The position numbers were made by a program, and so were the translations under genes. This document shows positions 23,592-31,910 of a stretch of 32,447 nt of DNA, piece after piece (the first letter of the stretch is position 1; every line of letters starts with the position of its first letter). The notes beneath the pieces are model-generated. The model was not told where the DNA came from and ran no database searches. It saw nothing but the letters and a program-made list of their open reading frames with translations. The stretch is from Bacteroidota bacterium (GTDB lineage Bacteria; Bacteroidota; Bacteroidia; Bacteroidales; VadinHA17). The stretch covers positions 1 to 32,447 of the forward strand of contig JAKPDL010000080.1 of the NCBI GenBank assembly GCA_029552825.1, written 5' to 3'.

Positions 23592-25574
23592 ATGGAGAAG
23601 TTGAAGGATGAATTGAAAATAACAAGCCTGTTTGTATCAGTTTTTGTGTTTCTTCTGGTTAACGGAATTACTATCTCAGCCCAGGTTGTGGTTGAGAAGT
23701 CGAAAGAAAAAGTAATTATATCAGGCAACCAGTATTATATCCACATAGTTAAGAAAGGGGAGACAGCTTTTTCAATTGCAAAAGCCTACGGTATTACGGT
23801 GGATGAACTGGTAAAGAATAATCCATCAGCTGCTACTGTTCTTAAGGAAGGTCAGGCACTGCGCATACCGGTTGTTGAAACAATATCTGATGAGCAGAAA
23901 AAAACAGAGGTTAAGGAACAACAAAGAGATGAGTCAAAGTTTTTTTACCACAAAATACGGCCGGGTGATACTGTCTATTCACTTGCAAAAAGTTATGGTG
24001 TTTCTGTTGATGAAATTGTCCAGAGCAATCCGGGCGTTGACATAAATAAACTGCCTGTCAATGCCGAGATAGCAATACCCAGGCGGAGCCTTACAACAAC
24101 CTCAAAGGATTTTGAGGTTTCGGAAAAGGAATATCTTTACCACAGAATAATGAAAGGTGAAACGCTCGCTTCCATTGCTGAAAAATACGGCATTACAATA
24201 CGGGAGTTGAGAAGGGAAAACCGGGGAATAATTTTCCCGCGTGTTAATGATTCACTAAGAATACCTGTTCAAAGAGTTGTCGACTTTAAGATAAAAGCGG
24301 ATACTGTTGCTGCGGATACAATTAAAACGGTGCCAGATGAAGATTTTGAAATTCCTTCAGAAATTATACCCGTCAGAAATCTAAAGGGTGAATTCAACGT
24401 TGGAGTGCTCCTCCCTTTATATACCAGGGAAAGTTCAATACGTGCCGAAATTGATTCATCACAGGTGATTAAAGGTAAGCGTATCTATAAAACAATTTAT
24501 AAACCGGAACACTGGTTGTACCCCTCAAGTATTCAGTTTCTTGAATTATATAACGGTATTCTTGTAGCTGCTGATACACTGAGGAATATGGGGCTTGATA
24601 TAAATATTTATGCTTTTGATACAAGTACTGAAGAATATAGTGTTGATAATCTTATAAAAACAGACCGGCTCAAAAAGATGGACATGATAATTGGCCCTGT
24701 ATTTACAGATGAGCTCATTAAGGTTGCTGATTATCTGAGAGATTCTGATATACCTGTAATTTCGCCTGTACCGCTGCGTAGTAACATTCCTTTAAAAAAT
24801 AATCCGGAAGTATTTATGACCATTCCCTCTATTAAGGTGGTTCAGAATCTTATCGTCCGACGTGCCAGTCAGTTTAAAAACAGTAATTTTGTTTTTATTC
24901 ATAACGACAGAACATGGTCTGATTCAGATGTAATTAATTTCCGCAATATGTTATTAAGGGAAATAACATCAAACAATGAGTACAATAATGTAAAATTTAA
25001 AGAGCTTCTCTATATGAGCCGGTCAGAACTGCCGGCCGATTCAATAAACAGGCTCGAACAAGCACTATCACAAAAAGATGAAAATGTAGTAATAATAGCA
25101 TCTGAAGAAAACCCTGTGCTGAGCGAAACAATAATGGAACTAAGTGCCCTTACGAAGAAATACAATATAAGGTTAATTGGATATCCTGCTGTAAGAGAGT
25201 TATTTAATCTAGATCCAAAATTGTATTTTGACCTTGGTATTGAACTTTATTCACCCTACTGGATTGACTATAGCCAGCCTGATGTTAAAGCTTTTCTTAA
25301 GACTTACAGAAACAAATTTCTTACTGAGCCCGAAGAAGTCAGTTTTGCCTGGCAGGGATACGATATTATGTATTATTTTCTGAGTGGGCTTGCCATGCAT
25401 GGGAAAAGGTTTCTGCGTCGTCCATCTGTTCATAATCCGGATCTTCTCGAGACAAAATTTTATTTCAGAAGGGAATCAAGAGATGACGGATTCGAAAACA
25501 GTCACCTGTACCTGCTGAAATATACCAGTTCGATGGATATCATTATTCTGGCGGAAGAATCAGAGATAAGGTAA
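23592..25574 (+). CDS. Three LysM domains fused to a type I periplasmic-binding fold
   Basis: The 660-residue protein has an N-terminal signal or anchor helix (about 10-30). Three LysM peptidoglycan-binding repeats follow at about 49-93 (IVKKGETAFSIAKAYGITVD), 118-163 (IRPGDTVYSLAKSYGVSVDE) and 182-225 (IMKGETLASIAEKYGITIRE). After a linker, a domain of about 390 residues (265-655) resembles receptor-family/branched-chain amino-acid binding proteins: FNVGVLLPLYTRE, FLELYNGILVAADTLRNMG, DMIIGPVFTDELIKVADYL and SFAWQGYDIMYYFL. It should sit in the periplasm on the cell wall. No transporter genes accompany it, which argues against an uptake role. The layout recalls LpoA, a PBP1-fold activator of peptidoglycan synthase, but that is only an analogy. 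Confidence 0.85.
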   Translation: MEKLKDELKITSLFVSVFVFLLVNGITISAQVVVEKSKEKVIISGNQYYIHIVKKGETAFSIAKAYGITVDELVKNNPSAATVLKEGQALRIPVVETISDEQKKTEVKEQQRDESKFFYHKIRPGDTVYSLAKSYGVSVDEIVQSNPGVDINKLPVNAEIAIPRRSLTTTSKDFEVSEKEYLYHRIMKGETLASIAEKYGITIRELRRENRGIIFPRVNDSLRIPVQRVVDFKIKADTVAADTIKTVPDEDFEIPSEIIPVRNLKGEFNVGVLLPLYTRESSIRAEIDSSQVIKGKRIYKTIYKPEHWLYPSSIQFLELYNGILVAADTLRNMGLDINIYAFDTSTEEYSVDNLIKTDRLKKMDMIIGPVFTDELIKVADYLRDSDIPVISPVPLRSNIPLKNNPEVFMTIPSIKVVQNLIVRRASQFKNSNFVFIHNDRTWSDSDVINFRNMLLREITSNNEYNNVKFKELLYMSRSELPADSINRLEQALSQKDENVVIIASEENPVLSETIMELSALTKKYNIRLIGYPAVRELFNLDPKLYFDLGIELYSPYWIDYSQPDVKAFLKTYRNKFLTEPEEVSFAWQGYDIMYYFLSGLAMHGKRFLRRPSVHNPDLLETKFYFRRESRDDGFENSHLYLLKYTSSMDIIILAEESEIR

Positions 25575-25683
25575 TTTATTTTATTTATTTAGTGATGCAT
25601 TTGCTCAATAAATGAACTCTATATGGCAATTGTTAATAAAAATTAACAAAGCAGGAATAATTTTATAACTATTATTGTCTAAT

Positions 25684-26250
25684 ATGCAGAAGCATGACCC
25701 GAAATATGTGCAGGCAGACGACATGGAACTCATTAAAGCCTCATTGCAGGGCGACAGGCTTGCATTCGGGGAAATTGTTAACAGGTACAAGTCGATGGTT
25801 GCCAGAACTGTAAAGGGCATGCTCGGAGATACGGTCTTTGCAGAAGATCTGGGGCAGGAAGTGTTTATAAAGCTTTACAATTCACTATCTGAGTTCAGGG
25901 GTGAATCAAAACTTTCAACTTACATCCAGAAAATTGCAGTGAATATTACATTGAATGAAATAAAAAGAAGGAAAAGGTTTTTATCGATGTTCTCGCACAG
26001 CGATGGGAGTGAAATTCATGAGATTGATATACCGGACACGGATGATGAAGAGAGAATAGATGCCCGTGAACTGGTGACAAAAGCCCTGCAGATGGTTGAA
26101 CCTAAGTTCAGGGTGATTTTAATGATGAGATTGCTGCAGGGATATTCGACCAAAGAGACGGCCGAAATTCTCGGATTGCCAATTGGTACCGTGCTTTCGA
26201 GGCTGTCGAGAGGTCAGGAACAAATGAAAAAAATATTAAAGGGGTTATAA
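25684..26250 (+). CDS. ECF-type RNA polymerase sigma factor
   Basis: This sigma-70 factor of the extracytoplasmic-function group has 188 residues. Region 2 lies at about 24-95 (DRLAFGEIVNRYKSMV, EDLGQEVFIKLYNSL, FRGESKLSTYIQKIAVN). Region 4 lies at about 128-183, with the helix-turn-helix YSTKETAEILGLPIGTVLSRL. I chose the ATG at 25684 over a TTG three codons upstream. The stop codon TAA is followed directly by the ATG of the next gene, so the sigma factor and the small membrane protein are translationally coupled, the usual sigma/anti-sigma layout. No FecR-type anti-sigma is present, so it is probably not a SusC/SusD regulator. Confidence 0.93.
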   Translation: MQKHDPKYVQADDMELIKASLQGDRLAFGEIVNRYKSMVARTVKGMLGDTVFAEDLGQEVFIKLYNSLSEFRGESKLSTYIQKIAVNITLNEIKRRKRFLSMFSHSDGSEIHEIDIPDTDDEERIDARELVTKALQMVEPKFRVILMMRLLQGYSTKETAEILGLPIGTVLSRLSRGQEQMKKILKGL

Positions 26251-26604
26251 ATGAAAAAGGAAAAATTAAAAGAATTGATAATCAAATCATTGTCGGGTGA
26301 AGAGCCTGACCATGATGCATTGAGGCAACTCGAAGAAGCAGGCGTATCGTATTCTTTCAGTGATGATTTCGCTGAAAAGGTCGTTAACAGGATTTATTCT
26401 GCACGGCAATCAGAAGTTATAAATGTTGACTTCCTGAGTATGTTTAACAGGGCTTTTTACAGAATTGCCATAACTGGTATTGCTGCAATAATATTATTGC
26501 TTGTTTCCCTTTATATATCTCAGGGAAGTCTCTCTATTGATTCTTTTTTCGGCCTGGGTGACGGATTCGAAGAAAGTATATTGTGTGTGTTAACCGGAAA
26601 CTAA
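26251..26604 (+). CDS. Small membrane protein, candidate anti-sigma factor
   Basis: The 117-residue protein has a cytoplasmic helical part (1-65, charged), one membrane segment (about 70-90, YRIAITGIAAIILLLVSLYI) and a short outer tail. The size, topology and zero-gap position after an ECF sigma factor suggest an anti-sigma factor. No zinc-binding HxxxCxxC motif is visible, and I cannot match it to a named anti-sigma family. It is followed after 8 bases by a CpxP-like protein. Confidence 0.7.
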   Translation: MKKEKLKELIIKSLSGEEPDHDALRQLEEAGVSYSFSDDFAEKVVNRIYSARQSEVINVDFLSMFNRAFYRIAITGIAAIILLLVSLYISQGSLSIDSFFGLGDGFEESILCVLTGN

Positions 26605-26612
26605 TAATTATT

Positions 26613-27116
26613 ATGAAATTACGACCTGTTTTACTGATAATACTAACCCTGATAATAGGTTTTGTTATAGGCATGCTTGTTTCGGCACAAATAAGATATC
26701 AAAGGCTGAAGCCTGTAAGAATATTTTTTTCAGCTGAAAGGTTCAGGGAGGGCTTTTATAACATAATTCAACCCGATGAGAAACAAAAGCAGGCAATCAA
26801 TCTGATTCTGTCGAAATATGCGAAGTCGAATAGTTTGATTATGAATGATTTCAGAAGAAAGTCTGATTCGCTGATGAAAGAATTCTGGAAAGAAATTGAA
26901 CCGAATCTCACAAAGGATCAACTTGAGAGGTTGCATGAAATTGACAGGAGAAGAGAAGAGATGATAAGGAGAGGAAGGCGTGATATGGACGATACTTCAG
27001 GCTTCAGACCCAGAAGAAATATGCCATACGGTCCTCCGCCTCCGGGGAGGTTTGATGACCAGGGTCGCCGCCGCCCTATACAGCCGGGAGACTCATCCGG
27101 TCATTCAAGGATATAA
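26613..27116 (+). CDS. CpxP/Spy-like periplasmic protein with membrane anchor
   Basis: The 167-residue protein has an N-terminal hydrophobic segment (about 5-25) that is either an uncleaved anchor or a signal peptide. A helical domain with many Lys, Arg and Glu follows, containing a CpxP-type LTxxQ motif (LTKDQ, 99-103). The tail is rich in Arg, Pro and Gly (about 115-167, with MPYGPPPPGRFDD). Proteins of this type (CpxP, Spy, ZraP) act as periplasmic chaperones or stress sensors. Its place after a sigma factor and a small membrane protein suggests an envelope-stress cassette. I chose the ATG at 26613. A GTG ten codons upstream would overlap the previous gene. The last 16 bases overlap the convergent TPR gene. 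Confidence 0.75.
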   Translation: MKLRPVLLIILTLIIGFVIGMLVSAQIRYQRLKPVRIFFSAERFREGFYNIIQPDEKQKQAINLILSKYAKSNSLIMNDFRRKSDSLMKEFWKEIEPNLTKDQLERLHEIDRRREEMIRRGRRDMDDTSGFRPRRNMPYGPPPPGRFDDQGRRRPIQPGDSSGHSRI

Positions 27117-29332
27117 AATAAATAATCCAGTAAAATAGGTATATCATCAGGATCAACGCCGTTGCTTAACAGCACCGGCCTATCTTCATTGAAAATACGG
27201 AGGAAATCATCACGGCTGATACCACCACTGGCAAGGCCCTGTTTGTAATATTCAACCGCTTCTTTTTTCTTACCCATGCAGAGAGCCAGATGGCCCTTAT
27301 TGATGTAATCGTGGGCATTCAGCTTTTCCGATGAAAGCTTTTCAAAATATTTTTCAGAATCTTCAAGCTTTCCAAGTGCCAGATAACACCAAGCAATGGG
27401 CCTGAGAACCTTTATGTTACCAGGATCCATGTATTCGACCATGAAATAATACTTCAAAGCCTGTTCATAATCCTTCAGGTCGAGGTAAGAATGAGCTATC
27501 ATCATAATGGTATGAATGTTTTCAGGCTCCATCTCTGATGCCTGCAGATAATAATCAAGTGATTCCTCGTACCTGCCTAACCGCCTCAGACACAAACCAA
27601 TTTTCTTGATTGTCCATACTTTTCTGTCAATCAATTCAGCCCTTCTGTAAAAATCAAGAGCTTCCTCATATAAGCCCGCCTGCTGGTAACAGTAACCTAT
27701 CTTTTCATAAAGCTGCACATCATCTGGTTTTGTATTAAGCTGACGCAGAAAGAGCTCGAGGGCGTCATCAAAATAATCATTTCTGAAGAAGTGATCTGCC
27801 AGAACAGATTCTGCTTCAGGTGAAGGACATGCAACACGCCAGAACTCTGAATTGTAAATATCGAGTCTTCCGCTGAACACATCCTCAAAATCTTTCTTAT
27901 ATGGTGAAAGTTTGAAAAACCTGTATAGATCCTGAAGATATTGTGTTACATTGATTCTGAATTTTTTATATGGATCAGTTGCAGGTTCTTCGGCATTAAG
28001 CTGTTCCAGGCTTTCAAGCTCCATCCTGAATACTTTCAGCATCATTGTTTTCTGAGCCGCAGGAAGATACTTAAGATTCAGAAGCAACGAATATTTATCT
28101 GAGTTACAGATAAAAGGCGTTTTGTAAAGAGCTTCAGCCAGTTCATTGGTTCCCGGACCTAATACCTCATCTGTGTAAATTACATCAACTGCCTCATGGT
28201 CGGGATAAAACGGCACAAACCAGTTCTGAAAATCCTTGAAAAAATCAAAATGCTTCAGGTTTGCGAATGCTGACATATAAACATCGGCACCTTCCATCTG
28301 AAGGTTGGTGAGCTCTTCCATCGATTTAAAGAGCTCATCCGATTCATTAAAAAGTTTCGACCAGTCAGGATTCTTTTCATCACCCGGGTTACCTGGAAGG
28401 ATATTGTCGAGGCCGAGCTTCTCATCAAGCCTCGGACGCAGACTGGCAACTTTTGGAAGAATTTCATCATGCAGCCTTTTGCTTAGTTTTTCTGTCTCCC
28501 TCGACCTTATAGCCTGCATAACTAAAATTCTGCAATGTTCCCTGAACTTTGCACTTTTTGACATTTTTTTAATCCTTGCCAGTATGTCGGGATAAAGGAA
28601 TATCCGTTCATTGTAATAATGAAGGCTGAGCACTACGCCAGCTAGTGCTCTTTCCATTATCTGTTCTGTACCATCATGGTAAAAATCGAGCAGTATATTC
28701 ACTTTTTCAGGCTGCCAGAATCTTAAAAGGCTTAGAGTTATGGCACTGACAAATATGCAGCTTTCATACCATCTGAATTTTCCTGATTTTCTGATTATTG
28801 ACACCAGACTCTCTTCTGCCTCACCGTAGGTGTCGGTTAACCATAAATGATTGAAAATGTTTCTTATAAGCTGTTTATGTTTTTTTGCTATTTCAGAGTT
28901 TGGATCTGGATTAATCTCGGATGAAAGTTTTAGCCATTCGTCAAGCTCCTGCTTGAAAAGGAGATCATCAACAGTTTCCACTATTGTCTTTCCGCTCAGC
29001 CTGTATTCTTTCTCCAGCTGCTGTTTGAGCCAGTATGTGTACCATCCTGAATAATATGACAGAATGTCCTGTTTTACACGGTCGGCGAGGTTGATAATTG
29101 ACCTCAGAAGTATATTGTAGATTTTATCCCTTTCGGGGTCTTTTACTCCTTCAATGGTGTATTGAAGAATATTTCGGTACGTCATGGCGAGGTTTTCATA
29201 CTCATCCCGGAATTGACCCCTTCCGGAAACTGAGATCATGCTATTTAGCACTTCCAGACTACTCTTCACCTTCTTTTCGGCTACAAGCCTGCATACCGCT
29301 TTATGCTGGTCGGTAATTCTTCTGATATCCAT
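27101..29332 (-). CDS. Large tetratricopeptide-repeat protein of unknown function
   Basis: This 743-residue protein has about five TPR motifs in its C-terminal third (roughly 518-705), for example DDALELFLRQLNTKPDDVQL, EEALDFYRRAELIDR, EESLDYYLQASEMEPENIHT and EQALKYYFMVEYMDPGNIKV. The N-terminal 500 residues are helical, with no motif I recognise, no signal peptide and no obvious membrane span, so it is probably a cytoplasmic scaffold. The start at 29332 is fixed by a strong Shine-Dalgarno, GGAGGGGG, just upstream; a longer reading is not needed. Its 3' end overlaps the CpxP-like gene by 16 bases. Confidence 0.85.
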   Translation of the reverse strand: MDIRRITDQHKAVCRLVAEKKVKSSLEVLNSMISVSGRGQFRDEYENLAMTYRNILQYTIEGVKDPERDKIYNILLRSIINLADRVKQDILSYYSGWYTYWLKQQLEKEYRLSGKTIVETVDDLLFKQELDEWLKLSSEINPDPNSEIAKKHKQLIRNIFNHLWLTDTYGEAEESLVSIIRKSGKFRWYESCIFVSAITLSLLRFWQPEKVNILLDFYHDGTEQIMERALAGVVLSLHYYNERIFLYPDILARIKKMSKSAKFREHCRILVMQAIRSRETEKLSKRLHDEILPKVASLRPRLDEKLGLDNILPGNPGDEKNPDWSKLFNESDELFKSMEELTNLQMEGADVYMSAFANLKHFDFFKDFQNWFVPFYPDHEAVDVIYTDEVLGPGTNELAEALYKTPFICNSDKYSLLLNLKYLPAAQKTMMLKVFRMELESLEQLNAEEPATDPYKKFRINVTQYLQDLYRFFKLSPYKKDFEDVFSGRLDIYNSEFWRVACPSPEAESVLADHFFRNDYFDDALELFLRQLNTKPDDVQLYEKIGYCYQQAGLYEEALDFYRRAELIDRKVWTIKKIGLCLRRLGRYEESLDYYLQASEMEPENIHTIMMIAHSYLDLKDYEQALKYYFMVEYMDPGNIKVLRPIAWCYLALGKLEDSEKYFEKLSSEKLNAHDYINKGHLALCMGKKKEAVEYYKQGLASGGISRDDFLRIFNEDRPVLLSNGVDPDDIPILLDYLFYILE

Positions 29333-29355
29333 AGCACCCCCTCCGTTTTTATAAC

Positions 29356-29392
29356 AATTTACACATTTTATTAATAATGTGCATTGTAAATT
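29356..29392. repeat. Imperfect dyad in the leader of the TPR gene
   Basis: AATTTAC (29356-29362) and GTAAATT (29386-29392), plus the inner pair CACATT (29362-29367) and AATGTG (29376-29381), form an inverted repeat interrupted by a four-base bulge. It lies between the TPR gene's ribosome-binding site and the divergent ygiQ. It could be an operator or an RNA hairpin. It is AT-rich and may be chance. Confidence 0.35.
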
Positions 29393-29481
29393 ATTACAAC
29401 AATCTTGCCGAACTAAAAAAACTGACAATAGTTCGTTTTCTTTTACAATCTTTGCAGTCGTTATAAGATAAATTTATCGAT

Positions 29482-31266
29482 TTGCTTTCTGAAAAGTACA
29501 AATGGTTGCCGACGGGTGCCGATGAGATGAAGGCTCTTGGGTGGGATCAGGCCGATGTAATAATTTTCACCGGCGATGCCTATGTTGACCATCCATCGTT
29601 TGGTGCTGCAATTATTGCAAGGGTTATAGAGGCAGAAGGCATGAGAGTGGCTATTGTTCCGCAACCCAACTGGAAGGATGACCTGCGTGATTTTAAAAAG
29701 CTTGGCCCACCAGTTTACTTGTTCGGAGTAACAGCCGGAAACATGGATTCGATGGTGAATCATTACACGGCCTTCAGAAGACTTCGCTCCGACGATGCCT
29801 ATACACCAGGTGGCAAAGCCGGATTCCGCCCCGATTACCCTACAATAGTTTATACATCAATCCTTAAAAAGCTCTATCCAGATGTTCCTGTTATTATAGG
29901 GGGAATTGAAGCCTCAATGAGACGACTCACCCATTATGATTACTGGAAAGACAGCATAGAACCTTCAATTCTGATTTCAAGCGGCGCCGACATGCTTGTT
30001 TATGGTATGGGCGAACAGCCAATTATAGAAATTGTAAGATTGCTGCAAAAAGGGGTTCCGTTTTCGTCACTTAAAACGGTTCCACAGACGGTCATTAAAC
30101 TTCCTGCCGATGAGCCTTTGCCTGCAAGAAAAGACTGGAAAGACAGATTTCTGAATTCATATGAAAAGTGTGTTGCCGATAAAAATGCATTTGCTGATAA
30201 TTTTACGGTTTTCGAAAGGGAATCGAACAAGGTTAAAGCTGCACGTCTTATAGAGCCTTGCGGAAAATATAATGTGATAGTAAATCCGCCTTTCCCCCCA
30301 TTCAATGAAACTGAAGCCAGCAGGATATATTCTCTGCCGTTCACCTATCAACCACATCCCCGGTACAGAAAAAAAGAGCCTATACCGGCTTATGAGATGA
30401 TAAAGTTTTCAGTAAATATCCATCGTGGATGTTTCGGAGGCTGTAGTTTCTGTACTATATCTGCCCATCAGGGTAAGTTTGTTATTAACAGGACAGAAGA
30501 ATCAATAATGCAGGAGATTGACAGAATATCTGCATTACCTTCATTCAGGGGTTATCTGTCAGATCTTGGCGGACCATCGGCAAATATGTACGGGATGAAA
30601 GGTAAAAATGAGGAATTATGCAGGAAGTGTTCGCGCCCTTCATGTATATGGCCTTCCGTATGCGATAATCTGAATACATCACACGAGAGACTGCTGAAAC
30701 TTTACAGGATGGTTAACAGCAGAAAAGATATCAAAAAAGCATTTGTCGGTAGTGGGGTGCGATACGACCTTCTTTTCAAAGAATGGAATCCCCAGGCCGG
30801 AAAAGCAGAGAAAGAATATCTTAAAGAATTGATAATCAACCATGTTTCAGGCCGTCTTAAAGTGGCGCCAGAACATACTGAGGATCATATTGTTGGACTG
30901 ATGAGGAAAAGCCCTTTCTCTTTGTTCATCAAACTGAAAAAGATTTTTGATGAAACTGTAAAAGAAAATGGACTCAATTATGAGCTTGTGCCATATTTTA
31001 TTTCATCTCATCCGGGCTGTACCATTGACGACATGCAAAGGCTTGTAAACAAAATAGAACCGCTTGGTCTGAGACCCGAACAGGTGCAGGACTTTACCCC
31101 TACACCAATGACACTTTCCACAATGATGTATTATCTTGGTAAAGACCCTTATACAGGCAGGAAAATATTTGTTGAGCGCGATATTGAAGGTAAAAGGAGG
31201 CAGAAGAATATGTTTTTTACAAAACATAAAGGGCATGGATTGAACAGAAAATTCAAAAAAAAGTGA
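29482..31266 (+). CDS. ygiQ: YgiQ-family radical SAM protein
   Basis: The 594-residue protein has an N-terminal B12-binding-like region (WLPTGADEMKALGWDQAD at 8-25, TGDAYVDHPSFGAAIIARVI at about 30-49, and VPVIIGGIEASMRRLTHYDY). A radical SAM core contains the [4Fe-4S] motif CFGGCSFC (Cys317, Cys321, Cys324). The C-terminal part has LKVAPEHTEDHI and the family motif VQDFTPTPMTLSTMMYYLG, and ends in a basic tail. The reaction is unknown. The start must be TTG at 29482: an in-frame stop lies at 29464-29466, and the next ATG (residue 16) would remove conserved residues. It is divergent from the TPR gene and convergent with the hydrogenase genes. Confidence 0.93.
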   Translation: MLSEKYKWLPTGADEMKALGWDQADVIIFTGDAYVDHPSFGAAIIARVIEAEGMRVAIVPQPNWKDDLRDFKKLGPPVYLFGVTAGNMDSMVNHYTAFRRLRSDDAYTPGGKAGFRPDYPTIVYTSILKKLYPDVPVIIGGIEASMRRLTHYDYWKDSIEPSILISSGADMLVYGMGEQPIIEIVRLLQKGVPFSSLKTVPQTVIKLPADEPLPARKDWKDRFLNSYEKCVADKNAFADNFTVFERESNKVKAARLIEPCGKYNVIVNPPFPPFNETEASRIYSLPFTYQPHPRYRKKEPIPAYEMIKFSVNIHRGCFGGCSFCTISAHQGKFVINRTEESIMQEIDRISALPSFRGYLSDLGGPSANMYGMKGKNEELCRKCSRPSCIWPSVCDNLNTSHERLLKLYRMVNSRKDIKKAFVGSGVRYDLLFKEWNPQAGKAEKEYLKELIINHVSGRLKVAPEHTEDHIVGLMRKSPFSLFIKLKKIFDETVKENGLNYELVPYFISSHPGCTIDDMQRLVNKIEPLGLRPEQVQDFTPTPMTLSTMMYYLGKDPYTGRKIFVERDIEGKRRQKNMFFTKHKGHGLNRKFKKK

Positions 31267-31344
31267 TGAAAGCCTTGATGTCAATTTTATTATATGACAT
31301 GAATCCATTCTATTTTCAGGGGGTTAAGCAGTGAATAAAAAGAA

Positions 31345-31365
31345 AATCCGGCTTAAGACCGGATT
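31345..31365 (-). terminator. Terminator after the NuoE-like gene
   Basis: AATCCGG (31345-31351) and CCGGATT (31359-31365) form a perfect 7-bp stem with a 7-base loop. Reading leftward it is followed by a T-rich run (TTCTTTTTATT), so it ends the minus-strand transcript, 35 bases after the stop codon. Confidence 0.8.
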
Positions 31366-31399
31366 CTCCATGGAAAAACTCAGTAGAAGAAACTATCTG

Positions 31400-31882
31400 T
31401 TATTCGTACTCTTTCAGGATATTTTTTACATCGTCAGGTGCTACTCTGCCATATGTCTTCTCCCCAACAAGCACAACCGGTGCAAGTCCGCATGCACCAA
31501 CACATCTCAGACTCGAAAGTGAGAATTTACCGTCGGGTGTTGTCTGCCCCACCTGTATCCCGAGTTCTTTTTTGAATTCTTCGAGAACCTTTTCAGCTCC
31601 TCGCACATAGCATGCTGTGCCCATGCATATGCTGATTGGATATTTCCCCTTTGGAGTCATAGTAAAGAACGAATAGAAAGTTACGACTCCATATATTTTT
31701 GCCACAGGAACGTTAAGGCAGTCGGATACAACTTCCTGTACTTCTGCAGGAAGATAGCCGAAATGTTCCTGGCATTTGTGTAGAACGTTAATAAGTTCCT
31801 GGGGGTCGTTGTTGAAAGAGGCACAGATCTCTTTTATCTTTTCAACATCTTCTTTACGCAATTCTATTTTTATGCTTGACAT
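31400..31882 (-). CDS. nuoE: NuoE-like [2Fe-2S] subunit, probably of an electron-bifurcating hydrogenase (HydC-type)
   Basis: The 160-residue thioredoxin-like ferredoxin carries the four cluster cysteines in the NuoE pattern: CMGTAC (Cys86, Cys91) and CVGAC (Cys127, Cys131). The N-terminal helical region includes HFGYLPAEVQEVVSDCLNVP and KIYGVVTFYSFFTM. It belongs to the 24-kDa subunit family of complex I and NAD-linked hydrogenases. It lies 28 bases downstream of the [FeFe]-hydrogenase gene and ends at a terminator, so it is the last gene of that operon. This suggests the HydC role in an NADH/ferredoxin-linked HydABC enzyme. The NuoF-like flavin subunit is not in view. Confidence 0.9.
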   Translation of the reverse strand: MSSIKIELRKEDVEKIKEICASFNNDPQELINVLHKCQEHFGYLPAEVQEVVSDCLNVPVAKIYGVVTFYSFFTMTPKGKYPISICMGTACYVRGAEKVLEEFKKELGIQVGQTTPDGKFSLSSLRCVGACGLAPVVLVGEKTYGRVAPDDVKNILKEYE

Positions 31883-31910
31883 GGCTTTTTATTTTTTGAT
31901 TGAAGAATTT

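Noticed and set aside
31278-31300. Hairpin ATGTCA ... TGACAT after ygiQ as its terminator
   Set aside because: The stem is only 6 bp with an 11-base loop and no T-tract follows, so it is too weak to call.
31331-31522. Small rightward gene of 63 codons after ygiQ
   Set aside because: It overlaps the NuoE-like gene and its terminator in antisense and has no recognisable features.
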